The notes below the pieces were generated by a model, which made no database searches, was not told the DNA's origin, and saw only the letters and a program-made list of their open reading frames with translations. Made by a program: the position numbers and the translations under genes. From assembly GCA_963921825.1 (NCBI GenBank), contig OY997592.1, forward strand, positions 54,518,336 through 54,582,335: a stretch of DNA of 64,000 nt, given 5' to 3'. This DNA comes from Erodium maritimum. Its lineage: Eukaryota > Streptophyta > Magnoliopsida > Geraniales > Geraniaceae. Position 1 is the stretch's first letter. Every line of letters begins with the position of its first letter. Of this stretch, positions 33,485 through 44,327 are shown piece by piece.

Positions 33485-34404
33485 TTTTTTTTGAAGAAAA
33501 GCGGGAGGCATCAATTTTATATATCAAGCAAAGTGACATACATACAATCTAATGAAAGCATACAAGCGAACGATAAATATTTCAGACTCTAGATTACTTA
33601 GCCTATAATATTACTGACTCCCTATCACAATCAGAACGCAAACATAGGGTGTCCCAAAACGTGCAAACAACGTGCACGTCAAAAGTGCAACAACATGCAC
33701 ACCAAACCTACCACATAACAGGCACACAAAAGTGCAACTAGAGCACCGAAAGTGCAAACTAGCGCACACCAACCTGCAACATGCCAGATATTTGGGATTG
33801 AACCAAAACTAAAACAACCCAAAACCTAACGACAAAAAAACGAAATATAAAATTAAATTGTGACAACACCACTGAAGCACTACCGGAGAGCCACAACCAC
33901 CAGCTTCACAGCTCCACAAGAAACCACGAACCCCGAGAATCGCATTTTACCCACACCCAACTACCTGAGGAGCAGACACGGGTCGTGGAAACCTGGGAAG
34001 AGACAAGCGATACCCGGGTTGCAGCAACCTGAAGAAACGCCGGCGAGAGTTCCGGCGAGCCAAACCAGATCTGAAACTATAGCACCCAGATTCAACGAGG
34101 ACCCGAGCAGATCTGAAATAGAGCACTTGCACGAACAAGCACCCACGAGCGACCACCATTGATGGATGTCGGAAGAAGCTAAATGGATGCGAGGAAGAAG
34201 GATTGGTGTGAAGGTCGAGAAGAAGAGCCAGGTCAAAAGAAAGGGAAAATGAGAGTAGGAAAGGGGAAGGGAGTCGACCCTCGCCGCAACAACCAAGGCC
34301 GAAGCCTTGACCGTCACAGGCGGAAACAGGGAAGGGGGCGGCTGGTCTAGGGTTTCAAAAGTATAAGGCTTATTGCAATACAAATTTACGTATTGATTGG
34401 TATC
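33485..34404 (-). mobile_element. Poly(A) retroposon without recognised coding capacity, about 0.9 kb
   Basis: On the minus strand it starts near CCCTAGACCAGCCGCC (34355), is CT- and GC-rich, then ends with a run of eight A (plus-strand T at 33485-33492). Imperfect flanking repeats ATTAACGAAAGATCC (33470-33484) and ATTGACGAAAGATCT (34405-34419) look like a target duplication with two mismatches. A T/G-rich subrepeat (GTGCAAAC, GTGCAACA words, 33655-33780) lies inside. The composition resembles the head of the poly(A) elements at 36.9 and 54.4 kb. Short frames here are not supported genes. Confidence 0.5.
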
Positions 34405-34419
34405 ATTGACGAAAGATCT

Positions 34420-34504
34420 TTGACTAAGGATGGCACAACATCTCGATGTTTTTGTTGGGTGTGGTGGATTTGTTTGTAATTGTTTATGTAGTCAGAAACT
34501 CTCA
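34420..34504. other. Spacer with left target duplication of the PIF element
   Basis: Short non-coding stretch ending with TCA (34502-34504), the 3-bp duplication before the PIF/Harbinger terminus. Confidence 0.4.
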
Positions 34505-36711
34505 GAGCACGTACAATGGAAAAGCTTGGGGTAGGGGCTTGGATGCTGACTGTACAAAATAGTGGGACTCGGGACTCAAAATAAGCTATGTTTTACAATA
34601 GTGAGTCCTGGATTGTTAGTGGATGCTGACTGGTTAATTAATTGATATTTTGCTGTTTTATTTATTTCTTTATCAAAACAGTTAATATTATATAAAATTG
34701 AAATAAATCTGGAAAAAAAATAAGCAATGATGATATAAAATAATGAGAAATAAATTTAACACGAATAAAAATGAACTTGAACTTTTATTCATCCCCTTTT
34801 AATACAACCCTAACAAAGTACAAGTTCAAGAATCATTGTGGTGGTGGTGGTGGTTTGCAGTTGTTGTTGTCGAAGAGCTGCAATTTCACCTTTAATCTCT
34901 TACATAAGTTTCGAAATTTGGGACTTAAACGACTCGTGCCGTGCCATCTAGGCTTCTCCAAAGTTGGAGGTATCCTTTTCGTCCAAGGCATTGTATTCGG
35001 TTAACTGGTGGAATAGGCGGGTCCTTTCTAGGTTGCCTTCGGACCTTGATCGTTCCAGCTCCGCCATGGCACTTATTTGTTCCGAGAGGTTGGTCCCCTT
35101 CCTCTTCGAAGCCTTCTTGCCCAATGGTTGCATTTGGCGAGGTGCTTGACATGGACTTGCATCGGCTGTATGGGAGAGGGTTTTTCGTTATGAGGGACCT
35201 CAACTCCCTCGTTCAAATCGCAAGATGCCCATTCTAGTGATTGAGAATCACCAGCGACATGTGTCTAATCTTCACTTATGCTTGTGGGTGGGGTTGAGCT
35301 ATAATTCCCAGCCTCATCCAAGCGTTGTCGTTGTTGGCGTTATTTTTGGCGTACATTACCCATGGTGCCTTCCTCGGCATCGAACTTCTCATCGCCCTCA
35401 AGCATCTCAACCCAATGATCGAGGTCGAATGTTTTCGGGTGACCAACCGATCTCTCTTTCTCCGGGGTATCGATTCACATCTGCTTCGCCGCTCTCATGT
35501 GGTCATCATGGTTCCATCCGATGTACTACTCATCCTTCGAGATCTTCATATAACCGAGGAACCTCCTTGTCCGCGACTGATGTGAGGCCCAATGTTTCTT
35601 GATCGCATTCCACTCGAAATGGGGGTGTTCTCCGGCCGCGTTGTACTTCCTCACAGCATTGCACCAGAATGTGTCTCCGGCTTGGGAGTTTCCCTTAATC
35701 GGGTCTTTTGTTGTCGAGAGCAACAACCGTATGAGGTGCTTGTCTGCCTCGATGGTCCATTTCTTCCGGGCCTGTGTTGTTGTTCGAGCTCGTTGTTGGG
35801 AAGCTCAGACAGAGGATGACTGCGACGACATACGGGTGACGGTGTGTAGTGGGAAATCGGGGTACGAATAGTATTGTGGTGGAAACGGCGATGGCTGGTA
35901 ACCTTGGTGCGGCGGTTGATAACCTTGGGGCGGCGGCGGATGGTAACCTTGCGGCGGTGTCTGGAACCATTGCGGTTGCGATGAGTGGAATTGACCATGA
36001 CAAAATTATATTAAAAAACATAAATTACAAAATTAAATTAAAATAAATAAATTACAAAAAATTAATTACAACAATTAATTACAAAAAATAAATTCAACAA
36101 TCAATTATAAAAGTAACATAAAAAATAAATTAGTTAAACACTAAACGATAGTTTGAAAGTACCTGAGTTCGAACCCGGTTGCATATATGAGGAGAACGCG
36201 GAGTTCTCACCAGGTTGCATTAACATATCGCGGATGTTGCTTGCTAGTTCCTCGGGGGAGAATCCTACATCGTCCGACCTTTGTTGTTCGTAATCTGCTG
36301 ACTGTGAACGGGTATTTTCGTCGCTCGATATTTTTCACGAGGATATTGGGAACGAGAGAGTAGAATTAGGGAATGAGAGAGTGATATTGGAGAATGGGTG
36401 AGTGATAAAAATGGGATTCGGTTTAGGGTATTTATAGGGTTAGAAATAATTAGATTTATGAATTAGTTATATATATTACCGTTTCCGACCGTTGCCCAAC
36501 GGTTGGAATTTTTTTTCTCCGAAACGCCACGTGTCGGCTTGTCATTGGCTGGCGCTCGGACGCGGGACAAGAGCCTCGGCCCGGCTAGCGTTTTTGCGGG
36601 ACGAGGGATGAGTAAAAACCGTCCTACAACGGGACGGCCCGCGTCCTACGTCCCGCAAAAATGCGAGCTGGGACGTGAGCTGTGATCCGGGCCGACCCGC
36701 TGTCCATGCTC
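34505..36711 (-). mobile_element. PIF/Harbinger element carrying only ORF1, 2.2 kb
   Basis: Terminal repeats: the left end is GAGCACGTACAATGG, and the right end reverse complemented is GAGCATGGACAGCGG. Both are of the GAGCATCCACAATGG type known from plant PIF/Harbinger elements. TCA flanks both ends (34502-34504, 36712-36714). The right subterminal part is GC-rich with a hairpin built on GTTTTTGCGGGACG and CGTCCCGCAAAAA. Inside is a trihelix-like ORF1 but no DDE transposase. A second copy of this family starts at 62078. Confidence 0.8.
34920..36340 (-). pseudogene. PIF/Harbinger ORF1: trihelix (MYB/SANT-like) DNA-binding partner protein
   Basis: Minus strand: the first exon (about 36335-36162) encodes SADYEQQRSDDVGFSPEELA and ends at a GTACTTTC donor. 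Its expected start codon reads ATA here, whereas the second copy keeps ATG at 62453. A ~170-bp AT-rich intron follows. Exon 2 (from about 35995) is Pro/Gln-rich with repeated PPQGYQPP words. Then comes the trihelix-like domain WTIEADKHLIRL...GDTFWCNAVRKYNA...NAIKKHWA. The C terminus (35133-34948) has a helical MAELERSRSEGNLERTRL stretch. In PIF systems this protein works with the transposase in DNA binding or nuclear import. Several stops break this copy. Confidence 0.65.
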
Positions 36712-36911
36712 TCATGTATGTTTTTCTTTTTTAATCTCTAAAAAAGCGTTTTATTTGTTTTGTTGATAAGAAAACATCTCGATATTTTTGGAAGTCCGAC
36801 ATTTTCGATTGGATGTGGACAAAGATTTTGAATAGATCGGGAGGCTATGGTTTGGTCGCCGACGTGGTTCTTCGTCGGTGCTTCAAATATGGCGAATACC
36901 ATTTCTAGACT

Positions 36912-38650
36912 ATAGCTCAAAGTCCCTTTTTAATCTCGGGCAAAACTTGTTCCCGGTTCCCTCCCTACACGCCCTGGTCCCTGTTGCTCCGAGCCTCTAA
37001 TCCGTTGGAGTTCGTCAGCCGGCCACTTGCTTATCCTCGGCTTTTCACGGCTGTTTGGTGAAGCTTCTGACTTTCATTCCGTTTTTATTCCATTATTCTC
37101 GGTTGTGTTCAGATTTGTGGTCTTGGTTTGGTTTTTGGCGGAGGGGTATCACCGATTGGAGTTGTGTTCGGTGGTGTTTGTTATCGGTGAACTTGGGGGA
37201 TGCTTCCCGGTTATTGTCGGGTTTAGACCGAGTCCAGTTTGGATTGGTTAGGGTATGGACAGGTCAGGTCGTTTTCGCCTTCATCCTCGCCGGAGCTTTT
37301 TAGTTTGTTGGGCTTCCTTTTCTGTTTCTCGGGACTTAGTTTGGGAGAGTCAAAGCTCGCACGCCAGATCGGGTTACCGGTCATATTTGCTTTTGGTCTC
37401 TTTCCGGGTATGACTTCGTATGTGCTCGGTATTATTACAAGCTTTCCCTTTCGGGTCCTTGTTTGGTGTTGGTCGATGAGGGGTTACCGGTGTTGGTATC
37501 GGAACGCTTCCAATCTCGGATCCACAGATCGTGGAGGGGTCAGTCTTCGGTCGGTGGTGAGGTGGTGGAAGCAGTGTTGCTGCTCTTTTTCCAGACCCGT
37601 TCATGATGGTTCCCGGGCGGCTTGTTTCAGATTTACCGTGGGAAGCGTTTCTTGATCGTTTATATCTTTGATTCGTTGTGAATCTAGTCTTAACCCTTGT
37701 CGTCTCGGATGGTCAGAAGCTCAGTGGTGGTGTTCCGTTTCTTTGCAGGCTTTAGTGTCAGATCTGTCCAGGTGCAGGCTGACTCGTGCTTGGTATAACT
37801 ACAGGCCTTCCCCTTCAGGTCCTCGCTTGGTGTTGACTGGTGAGGGGTTAACAGTCTCGGTTTCGGAACGCTCAGGTCGAGTTCATCCTTAGATCCCGGA
37901 AGTGTTGACTTTCTGCTGCTTGTTGTTGGAGTGTATTGGTCGGATGCTCGGTCGTTACATTAAGCTTTGGTGTCAGATTTCGGGTTGGTTTGTGCTCGGT
38001 ATAACTACAGGCCTTCCCCTTAGGGTCCGCGCTTGGTGTTGGCCGGCGATGGGTTAACGGTCACGGTTTCGAAACACTCAGCTCGAATCCAGCCTCGGAT
38101 CCCCGGAAGTGATGTCTTGTTGCTGCCTACTTAGAAGTTTGTGCTCGTTCTTGGTATAAATACCGATCCTCCCCAGTTAGGACTTTTTTCGGTGTAGGCC
38201 AGAATTGGGTTTCAAAGGATTGAGTTCGAGCTCCTCTGTCAGTAGACGAGATGACCTTGAATGCTGTCGACGACCTGGTTTTTCCTTGGACCTACTACAG
38301 CTTGGGTCATCGTGCTCTTAGCTCTTCATGGTTGGAAAATCTAGGTACTAAAACCTTTTTTATCGTTCTGAGCTTCATGGATGGAAAATTAGGGTATTAG
38401 GCCTTTTCATTTACACCTTTTTCATTTTTGTTTTCCTTTGTTTGGATTGTCATAAGGCTGGCTTCATGTCAACGCTCGAGTCTGTTGTTGGTTCAATTTC
38501 AGGTCTGTTGTACCTTGGTTCAGCTTCTGTAGCTAGAAGTTTAATGTCCGCATCCCTTTTTCAATCTTTAAAAATGAGGTTTATAAATTTCTTGGCTGAT
38601 TAAAAAGAATGAACTATGTCATGCCTTGGTTTTAGTCTTAATCATGTTGA
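36912..38650 (+). mobile_element. Retroelement head with promoter-like tandem repeats (family A/B)
   Basis: GC-rich sequence starting near 36912 that shares long stretches with the minus strand of 55740-55960: the words GGTATAACTACAGGCCTTCC, TTGGTTTCGGAACGCTC and AATACCGATCCTCC all recur. It has no recognised domain. Its end is AT-rich near 38580-38650, but poly(A) and a target duplication were not defined. Open frames (up to 138 codons) do not resemble known proteins. Probably a leader or 5' part of a LINE-like element, or a non-autonomous relative. Confidence 0.5.
37415..38235. repeat. Tandem ~200-bp units within the retroelement head
   Basis: A block with GGTATAACTACAGGCCTTCC, TTGGTGTTGGC, GGGGTTAACGGT, TTTCGGAACGCTCA and GGATCCCCGGAAGTG recurs, starting near 37419, 37789, 37994 and 38151, the first and last copies more diverged. 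Units two and three are about 205 bp apart. Each carries a GGTATAA/GGTATAAATA word that could act as a TATA box, reminiscent of the promoter monomers in some LINE leaders. Confidence 0.6.
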
Positions 38651-39150
38651 TATATAAGAAGCGTAAAACAAAAACAAATGGCTCTCCAATATTGAAAAAC
38701 AAAAAAATATGAACAAAAAGCATGAAAAATAGTGAATAATTAACATGTGTGTAAGTGTTTAAAATCTAAATAATAAAAAGAATAATGTGAAGACCATTGG
38801 AAACTTGATATATCATGCTTTTGAACACTGGAAACCCTAACCACCAAGCAAATATCTAGAGGCGCTCATGTTTTAGGTGAAAACTTGACATCGGGTTTGA
38901 CCTTCTAATAGATGTCCCGATGGGCCACTTTTTCATGAACGTTGAAGAGAATAGAACTTGGTATACAGTCTTGATCATTTCTTGGCCTTGCCGTGACTTC
39001 AAAGCTTTCTCCATTAGATGGAGTAGGAGTATGACTTCAACACGACATGAGTAAAATAACATGAATGTAAGTATATGTGTCATTCTCTTCTTTCTTTTTC
39101 TGATTAGCAAAGACATATTTAAATTAAACTTGATGAAGCAAATCTGTGTG
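38651..39150. other. AT-rich spacer, no gene
   Basis: No domain found. The gypsy coding remnant begins just to the right. A 5' LTR with the same ends as the 3' LTR (TGTCATGATTACTGG) is not seen here. Confidence 0.4.
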
Positions 39151-42100
39151 CATTTCAATTTGAATACTTATGCAAAGCTGAGGATGGCTTGCAGCACAAT
39201 TCTATCAGGATTGAGGGAATGATTCAGCAGAAAAGTATATCATTTCTCATTGACTATGGGGCAACTAAATCATTCTTGGATATGATGACTACAAAGCAAC
39301 TTGGAGTATCACTGCTTCTTACTAAACCTATATTGGTCTCAATGGGGAATGGGAAAAAGTATGTATGTTTAACAGCTTGCACACTTAATTGGAGCATTGG
39401 TAAGCATAAATTATGTTGGTCTTTTATGGTAATGCATTTAAGGTCTTTTGATGTGATTTTGGTTGTTGATTGGCTATATTTTGTGAATCCTATTACTTTT
39501 GACTATGAAAAGAGATCCATCACTGTGAAATATAAAGTTTCTTGGTTGGTATTGCTTGAGAAACAACCTGCACCTCACTGCAAGATAATTGACTTCAATA
39601 GCCTTCTCAGTGAATTGAAACAAGACCAATCTCTTTACATGGGGCAAATTTTTTCTTTTTCCACTACTGAGCTGCCTGAAAAAATCCACCATGATATGGA
39701 AGCATTGCTTTTACAATATGCTGATGTCTTTGATACTCCATCTTCCTTACATCCCAGAAAAGTCATGATCATTCAATCCCTCTTATTCTTGGTTCAAAGC
39801 AACCTTCTCTAAGACCCTATAGACATAGTTTCCAATAGAAGGATATCATTGAAAGGATGATTCAGAAAATGTTGCAATCTGGAGTGATCCAAGAGAGTAA
39901 AAGTCCTTACTCTTTTCCTATCCTATTGGTCAAGAAAAAAGATGGCACATGGAGGGTTTGTGTAGACTATAGACAATTGAATGAGCAAACTGTCAAGGAT
40001 AAATTCCCTATTCCTACAATAGATGAACTCTTGGATGAGTTGTAAGGAAGCAAATTCTTCTCCAAGATAGACCTGAGAGCAAGTTACCACCAGATAAGGT
40101 TACAGGAGGGTGAGGAATTTAAAACTGTATTTAGAACACATGGAGGGAATTTTGAGTTTAAGGTCATGCCTTTTGGGCTGACAAATGCACCTACAAGCTT
40201 CCAATTTTTAATGAATTATGTTCTCCAACCCTTCTTGAGGAAATTTTGTCTAGTTTTCTTTGATGATCTTTATAGCAACTCTTGGGAAGATCATCTGTTA
40301 CACTTGGGCCTCATATTGCAGAAATTGAGGGAGCAGCAACTTTTTGCAAAGCTTAGCAAATGTGCCTTTGGTAGGCCAGAAATCTCATACTTGGGTCATA
40401 TAATTGATGAACAAAGAGTCTCCACTGATCCTAAAAAGATTGCTGCTATGATCGACTGGCATGTACCTAAAAATATTATAGCACTGAGGGGATTTTTGTG
40501 TTTAGCTAGTTACTACAGGAAATTTGTAAAGAATTATGGCACCTTGGCCAGACCCTTATCCAACCCGTTGAAGAAAAACTCTTTTGTTTGGTCAATAGAA
40601 GCTCAGAACAATTTTGATCTCTTAAAATAAACAATGTCTTCCACTCATATACCCAAACTACCAAATTTTGATCTTCTATTTGTCATAGAAGCAGATGCTT
40701 GTGATGGGGGTATTGAAGGAGTGTTAATGCAAGCTGGAGATCCTACTGCATGCATGAGTAAGGGTTTGGGGCTGAAGAGTCAAGCTTTATCTACTTATGA
40801 GAAAGAGTTAATGGCTATAATAGCATGCCTTCAAAAGTGGAGACATTACATCGCTCATTCAGAATTTGTTATAAGAATTGATCACCATAGCCTCAAATAT
40901 CTCTTGGAGCAAAGGCTTAGTACATCCTATCAACACAAATGGTTGACAAAACTCATGAGATTGCAATATACAATATAATACAAGAAAGGCAAGGAAAATT
41001 TTGGCTTCTGATGCTCTATCTAGAATTCCTCGAGATAATCTACTTGAACTATCTATGCTGGTTATTTCTACAATTGTCTTTGGCTCCAGAATCTCTCCCT
41101 CAGCATGCTATCAGACAAGGAATGATTACAATAGATGACAAAATATTGGTTGGAAATGCTGTAGATATAAGGAACAAGATCATGAGGTTCATGCATTCTT
41201 CTGGACTTGGGGGCCATTCAGGTATCATTGTTACTACTAAGAAAGTCAAGTAGCATTTTTATTGGCCTCAGATGAATCAGGATATCGTCACATTTGTTAA
41301 GGAGTGTGATACCTGCTAGAGATGCAAAAGTGAGCACATTGCTTACCCGGAACTTCTCCAACCCTTACTAGTTCCCTCTTCTCCTTGGAAGCACATTGTT
41401 ATGGACTTCATAGAAGGTCTACCTACATCTGAAGGCTCTGACAGCATTTGGGTAATTGTGGACATATTCTCCAAATCTGCTCACTTTATTCCACTACACC
41501 ATCCTTATACAACATTTCAATTGGCTCACATCTTCTTTTCCACCATATTTAAGCTCCATGGCTTGCTTGAATCAATAGTTTCTAACAGGGATAGACTATT
41601 TCTCAGCAACTTCTGGTTAGAGCTTTTCAAAAGAGTGGGAGTGAAACTGAAGCTTTCTACATCCTACCAAACTGATGGTCAAACAGGAAGGGTTAACCAA
41701 TGCTTGGAAAATTACTTAAGGGCAATGTCTCATCAATAACCAAGAAGGTGGGCTCAGTGGTTAGCTATGGCTGAATTATGGTACATTTCTAACTTTCATT
41801 CTTCTCTACAAATGAGCCCCTTCAAAGCCTTGTATGGTTATGATCCCCCATCGATAGGATTGTCTGATGAAGTCTCCAAGGTCTCATCTGATGAAGAATT
41901 CTTGCTCCAAAAGCAAGACCAGTTGAAATTGCTCAAGAAAAATCTCGCCATAGCTTAGGAAAGAATGAAGATGCAAGCTGACAAGAAAAGAACTGAGAGG
42001 CATTTTTCTATGGGAGATTAGGTGTATTTGAAACTACAACCATACAGGAAAAATTCAGTGAATCTGAGGAAGTATGTCAAAATTGCTGCAAGGTAGTATG

Positions 42101-42296
42101 GACCATTCCAGGTGATTGAGAAGAAAGGGACAATAGCTTACACTCTAAGGCTCCTTGAAGGTTCTAAGATACACCCAACATTTCATGTATCCCTTCTGAA
42201 AAAACAGCTTGGCCACAAAAATCACCTTTACCAAACAATGCCTGACACAACTTCTGATGGTCAGTTGAAGTTATTTCCCTCAGCTATACTTTAGAC
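39150..42296 (+). pseudogene. Ty3/gypsy (chromovirus-like) pol remnant: protease, RT, RNase H, integrase
   Basis: Domains in order on the plus strand. The retropepsin is at 39189-39560, with DYGATKSFL in place of the usual D-S/T-G catalytic triad. Reverse transcriptase follows at 39857-40620 ([43 protein letters not shown]); the YxDD catalytic site reads FFDDLY. RNase H lies at 40634-40978 (TYEKELMAI, WRHYI), and the zinc-binding part of the integrase at about 41210-41330 (HSSGLGGHSG). The integrase core is at 41401-41960 (MDFIEGLPTSEGSDSIWVI, TSYQTDGQTGRVN). A GPFQVIEKKGTIAYTL-type end lies at 42090-42220. Stops and frameshifts occur (e.g. after 39812, 40045, 40630, 41253 and 41739). Gag and the 5' LTR are missing. 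Confidence 0.9.
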
Positions 42297-42449
42297 ATGA
42301 TTGATCAAGAGATCCAATGTATCAGTGGCACAGTATCTCATGCTTTGGGATAGATCCACCACTGAGGATGCTACCTTGGAGGGTGCTACACTAATCCGAG
42401 CTTATTTCTGGATTGGTGGGCTAAAAACAAGGCTTGAGGTCAAGCCTCT

Positions 42450-42465
42450 TTGAAGAGGGGAGCAC
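42450..42465 (+). promoter_or_regulatory. Polypurine tract of the gypsy element
   Basis: TTGAAGAGGGGAGCAC directly precedes the LTR start TGTCATGA. It is the expected plus-strand primer site. Confidence 0.7.
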
Positions 42466-42903
42466 TGTCATGATTACTGGCACCTCAAGCTACCCATGCC
42501 TCTCTTCTGAAGTCGATGAATAAAACGCAACGTATCACTTAAGTGCAAGTTCGTTATTTTCAACTGTTTTCCTGCCACGCGTTTCGTTTCTTTTGGCTCT
42601 TCTACCCGAAGGACAACTTAGCTCCTCCTTCCTTGTGGTCCGGCAACAGAGCACGTCTTGGTGTATGAGATGCTCTCGATTTAGTGTCCTGTTTTGTAGT
42701 TGTTGCCTACTATATATTACCAGCGATGTCTAGGGTTGATCCATTGAATTTCCTATCATATATCTCGTAGCTAGTATTAGAAAAATGAGCTCTTAAATCT
42801 TGTCTCTTATGTAACCGATTGTTCCAGAAATCAATACAAAAACTTGCTTATTTCTTTCATTTCCGAGTCTAATTTAAGCTCAGAACCAATTAGCTACTTG
42901 ACA
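42466..42903 (+). mobile_element. 3' LTR of the gypsy element, about 440 bp
   Basis: It starts TGTCATGATTACTGG right after the purine tract and ends near TAGCTACTTGACA, with TG/CA ends. It contains the word CTATATATTACC (42709-42720), a possible TATA box. No second copy is found in the window, so the right boundary is by end motif only. The short LTR fits Reina-type chromoviruses, an inference. Confidence 0.65.
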
Positions 42904-43549
42904 CGAGATTATCATCAATCGGTTCTTCACAAATCGAATCGTAACTGTACCGATTGATCACGGCTCTCGAATTTTGGATACCAACTCAAAAATAACGTGT
43001 AGATGGGGTGTGGCTGAACCTCAACGGATTGAAGTACATATACATACAAGCATGTGTATATGGTACGCACAGAAACGTGTAGTGTACTGTGGAGGGAATA
43101 CTCGTACTCGTATAGGAGTAAGGGCCCAATAGGTAGAAGCAAGCAACGCTTTCATGCATGTTCCTTCCAAGCCATTAATAATAAGGCCTATACATAGCTA
43201 CCTACCTACCCAAACTAGCTGCGGATACTTGTTCTCTTCTGCTTTCCTTTCCCTTTTCAGTTTTACCCCATAGTGAAAAACCTTTAATGTCTTGCTCATT
43301 TTGTTTACGTAATACTCAGATCATGCTTTTATCTCCTCTGCAACCACATCACTTTTCAAATTATTATTTTTCTTCTTACAATTCATATTCTCCGTTAATA
43401 ATTAGCCAGCATTGTGATTGGTTGATTAGGACTTAGATTTACACGTAAAAAATTCTATTATATATACATGATTCTAAACTTGAGAAAATAGTGAAGTCAT
43501 GCATAAAAAACATGGAACCTAAACATGTATGTCGATATATATCAACTTA
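42904..43549. other. Intergenic, no gene
   Basis: Non-coding sequence between the gypsy LTR and a Tourist-like MITE. Nothing further recognised. Confidence 0.4.
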
Positions 43550-43839
43550 GAGCATCCATAATACTAAAGTGGAGAAGCTGGCGGAAAGGTGTTGGTAGGG
43601 AGGATAAAAAAATTATATTTTTGGCTTACAGTTGGTAATAAATTATCCTACAATTTTAGGTGCTAAAGAGCTGATGATAAGTGTCTTTTTCTTCATAATT
43701 TTGCTCACCACCGACATTGAGAAGGAGTGGCGAGCTCAATGCTCCCTTCACCGTCAGCGTTGAAAGGCCAGCTTCCCACCAATTTTCCGCCACCAATTAT
43801 TCATCGTCAGCAGCTCCCCGTCCATCGTTGCGGATGCTC
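43550..43839. mobile_element. Tourist-like (PIF/Harbinger) MITE, 290 bp, with TTA duplication
   Basis: The left end is GAGCATCCATAATACTAAAG. The right end, reverse complemented, is GAGCATCCGCAACGATGG. TTA flanks both sides (43547-43549 and 43840-43842), the usual PIF/Harbinger target. It has no coding capacity. The ends resemble those of the 2.2-kb PIF element at 34505, so that family's transposase, wherever encoded, might also mobilise it. Confidence 0.82.
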
Positions 43840-43842
43840 TTA

Positions 43843-44178
43843 ATTACATTTGTTTAAGTAAAAGTCTCTGAGTGATGAAAATGACACACACCTCTGTTTG
43901 AGTATGACAGGCTTTGGGTGAAAGATTCATGAAAGTAAAATAATCACCAAGACACACACAGAGTCACAGTCTGGTGATATGAATTTGTTATGTTTAATGA
44001 ACATGTCGAATGTGAGAGCACGTGCAGCTCAAGAGACACTCACGGTCTCATCCCTTATGAGAGGACACAATATTGGATTAACCAAAGTTGAAAACAAGAG
44101 AGACACTTGCCTATATTCTCTCTCTCTCTCCCATTTGAGAGAGGTCATGGCTTCATGAGGCTTGTGCTTTGGTTCCAT
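43843..44178. other. Upstream region of the Cys-rich protein gene
   Basis: Non-coding; includes a CT repeat (TCTCTCTCTCTC, 44120-44131), a common feature near plant promoters. Confidence 0.35.
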
Positions 44179-44327
44179 TATAAATTAAAACTAAGATTCT
44201 TCTGCTTCACCCATTTCCAGTTTTAGATCAGATCTCCATAACACCCACACATATACACCTCTCCTCTACATCTCAGATCACTGCACATTCAACACAAAAC
44301 CTTTCTGGGTCTTCTCTTCCTTCAAAG
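44179..44327 (+). promoter_or_regulatory. TATA box and probable non-coding first exon
   Basis: TATAAAT lies at 44179-44185. About 30 bp on, a CT/CA-rich leader runs to CTTCAAAG|GTCAGT, a good splice donor (GT at 44328). Its likely partner is the acceptor CATTACAG|GTGGCG ending at 46347, 40 bp before the ATG at 46388. The resulting leader intron would be about 2.0 kb. Confidence 0.5.

Noticed and set aside
36162-36182. GTTCGAACC-like word resembling a tRNA T-loop
   Set aside because: No acceptor stem, D-arm or anticodon arm around it; it belongs to the PIF ORF1 and recurs in the second copy.
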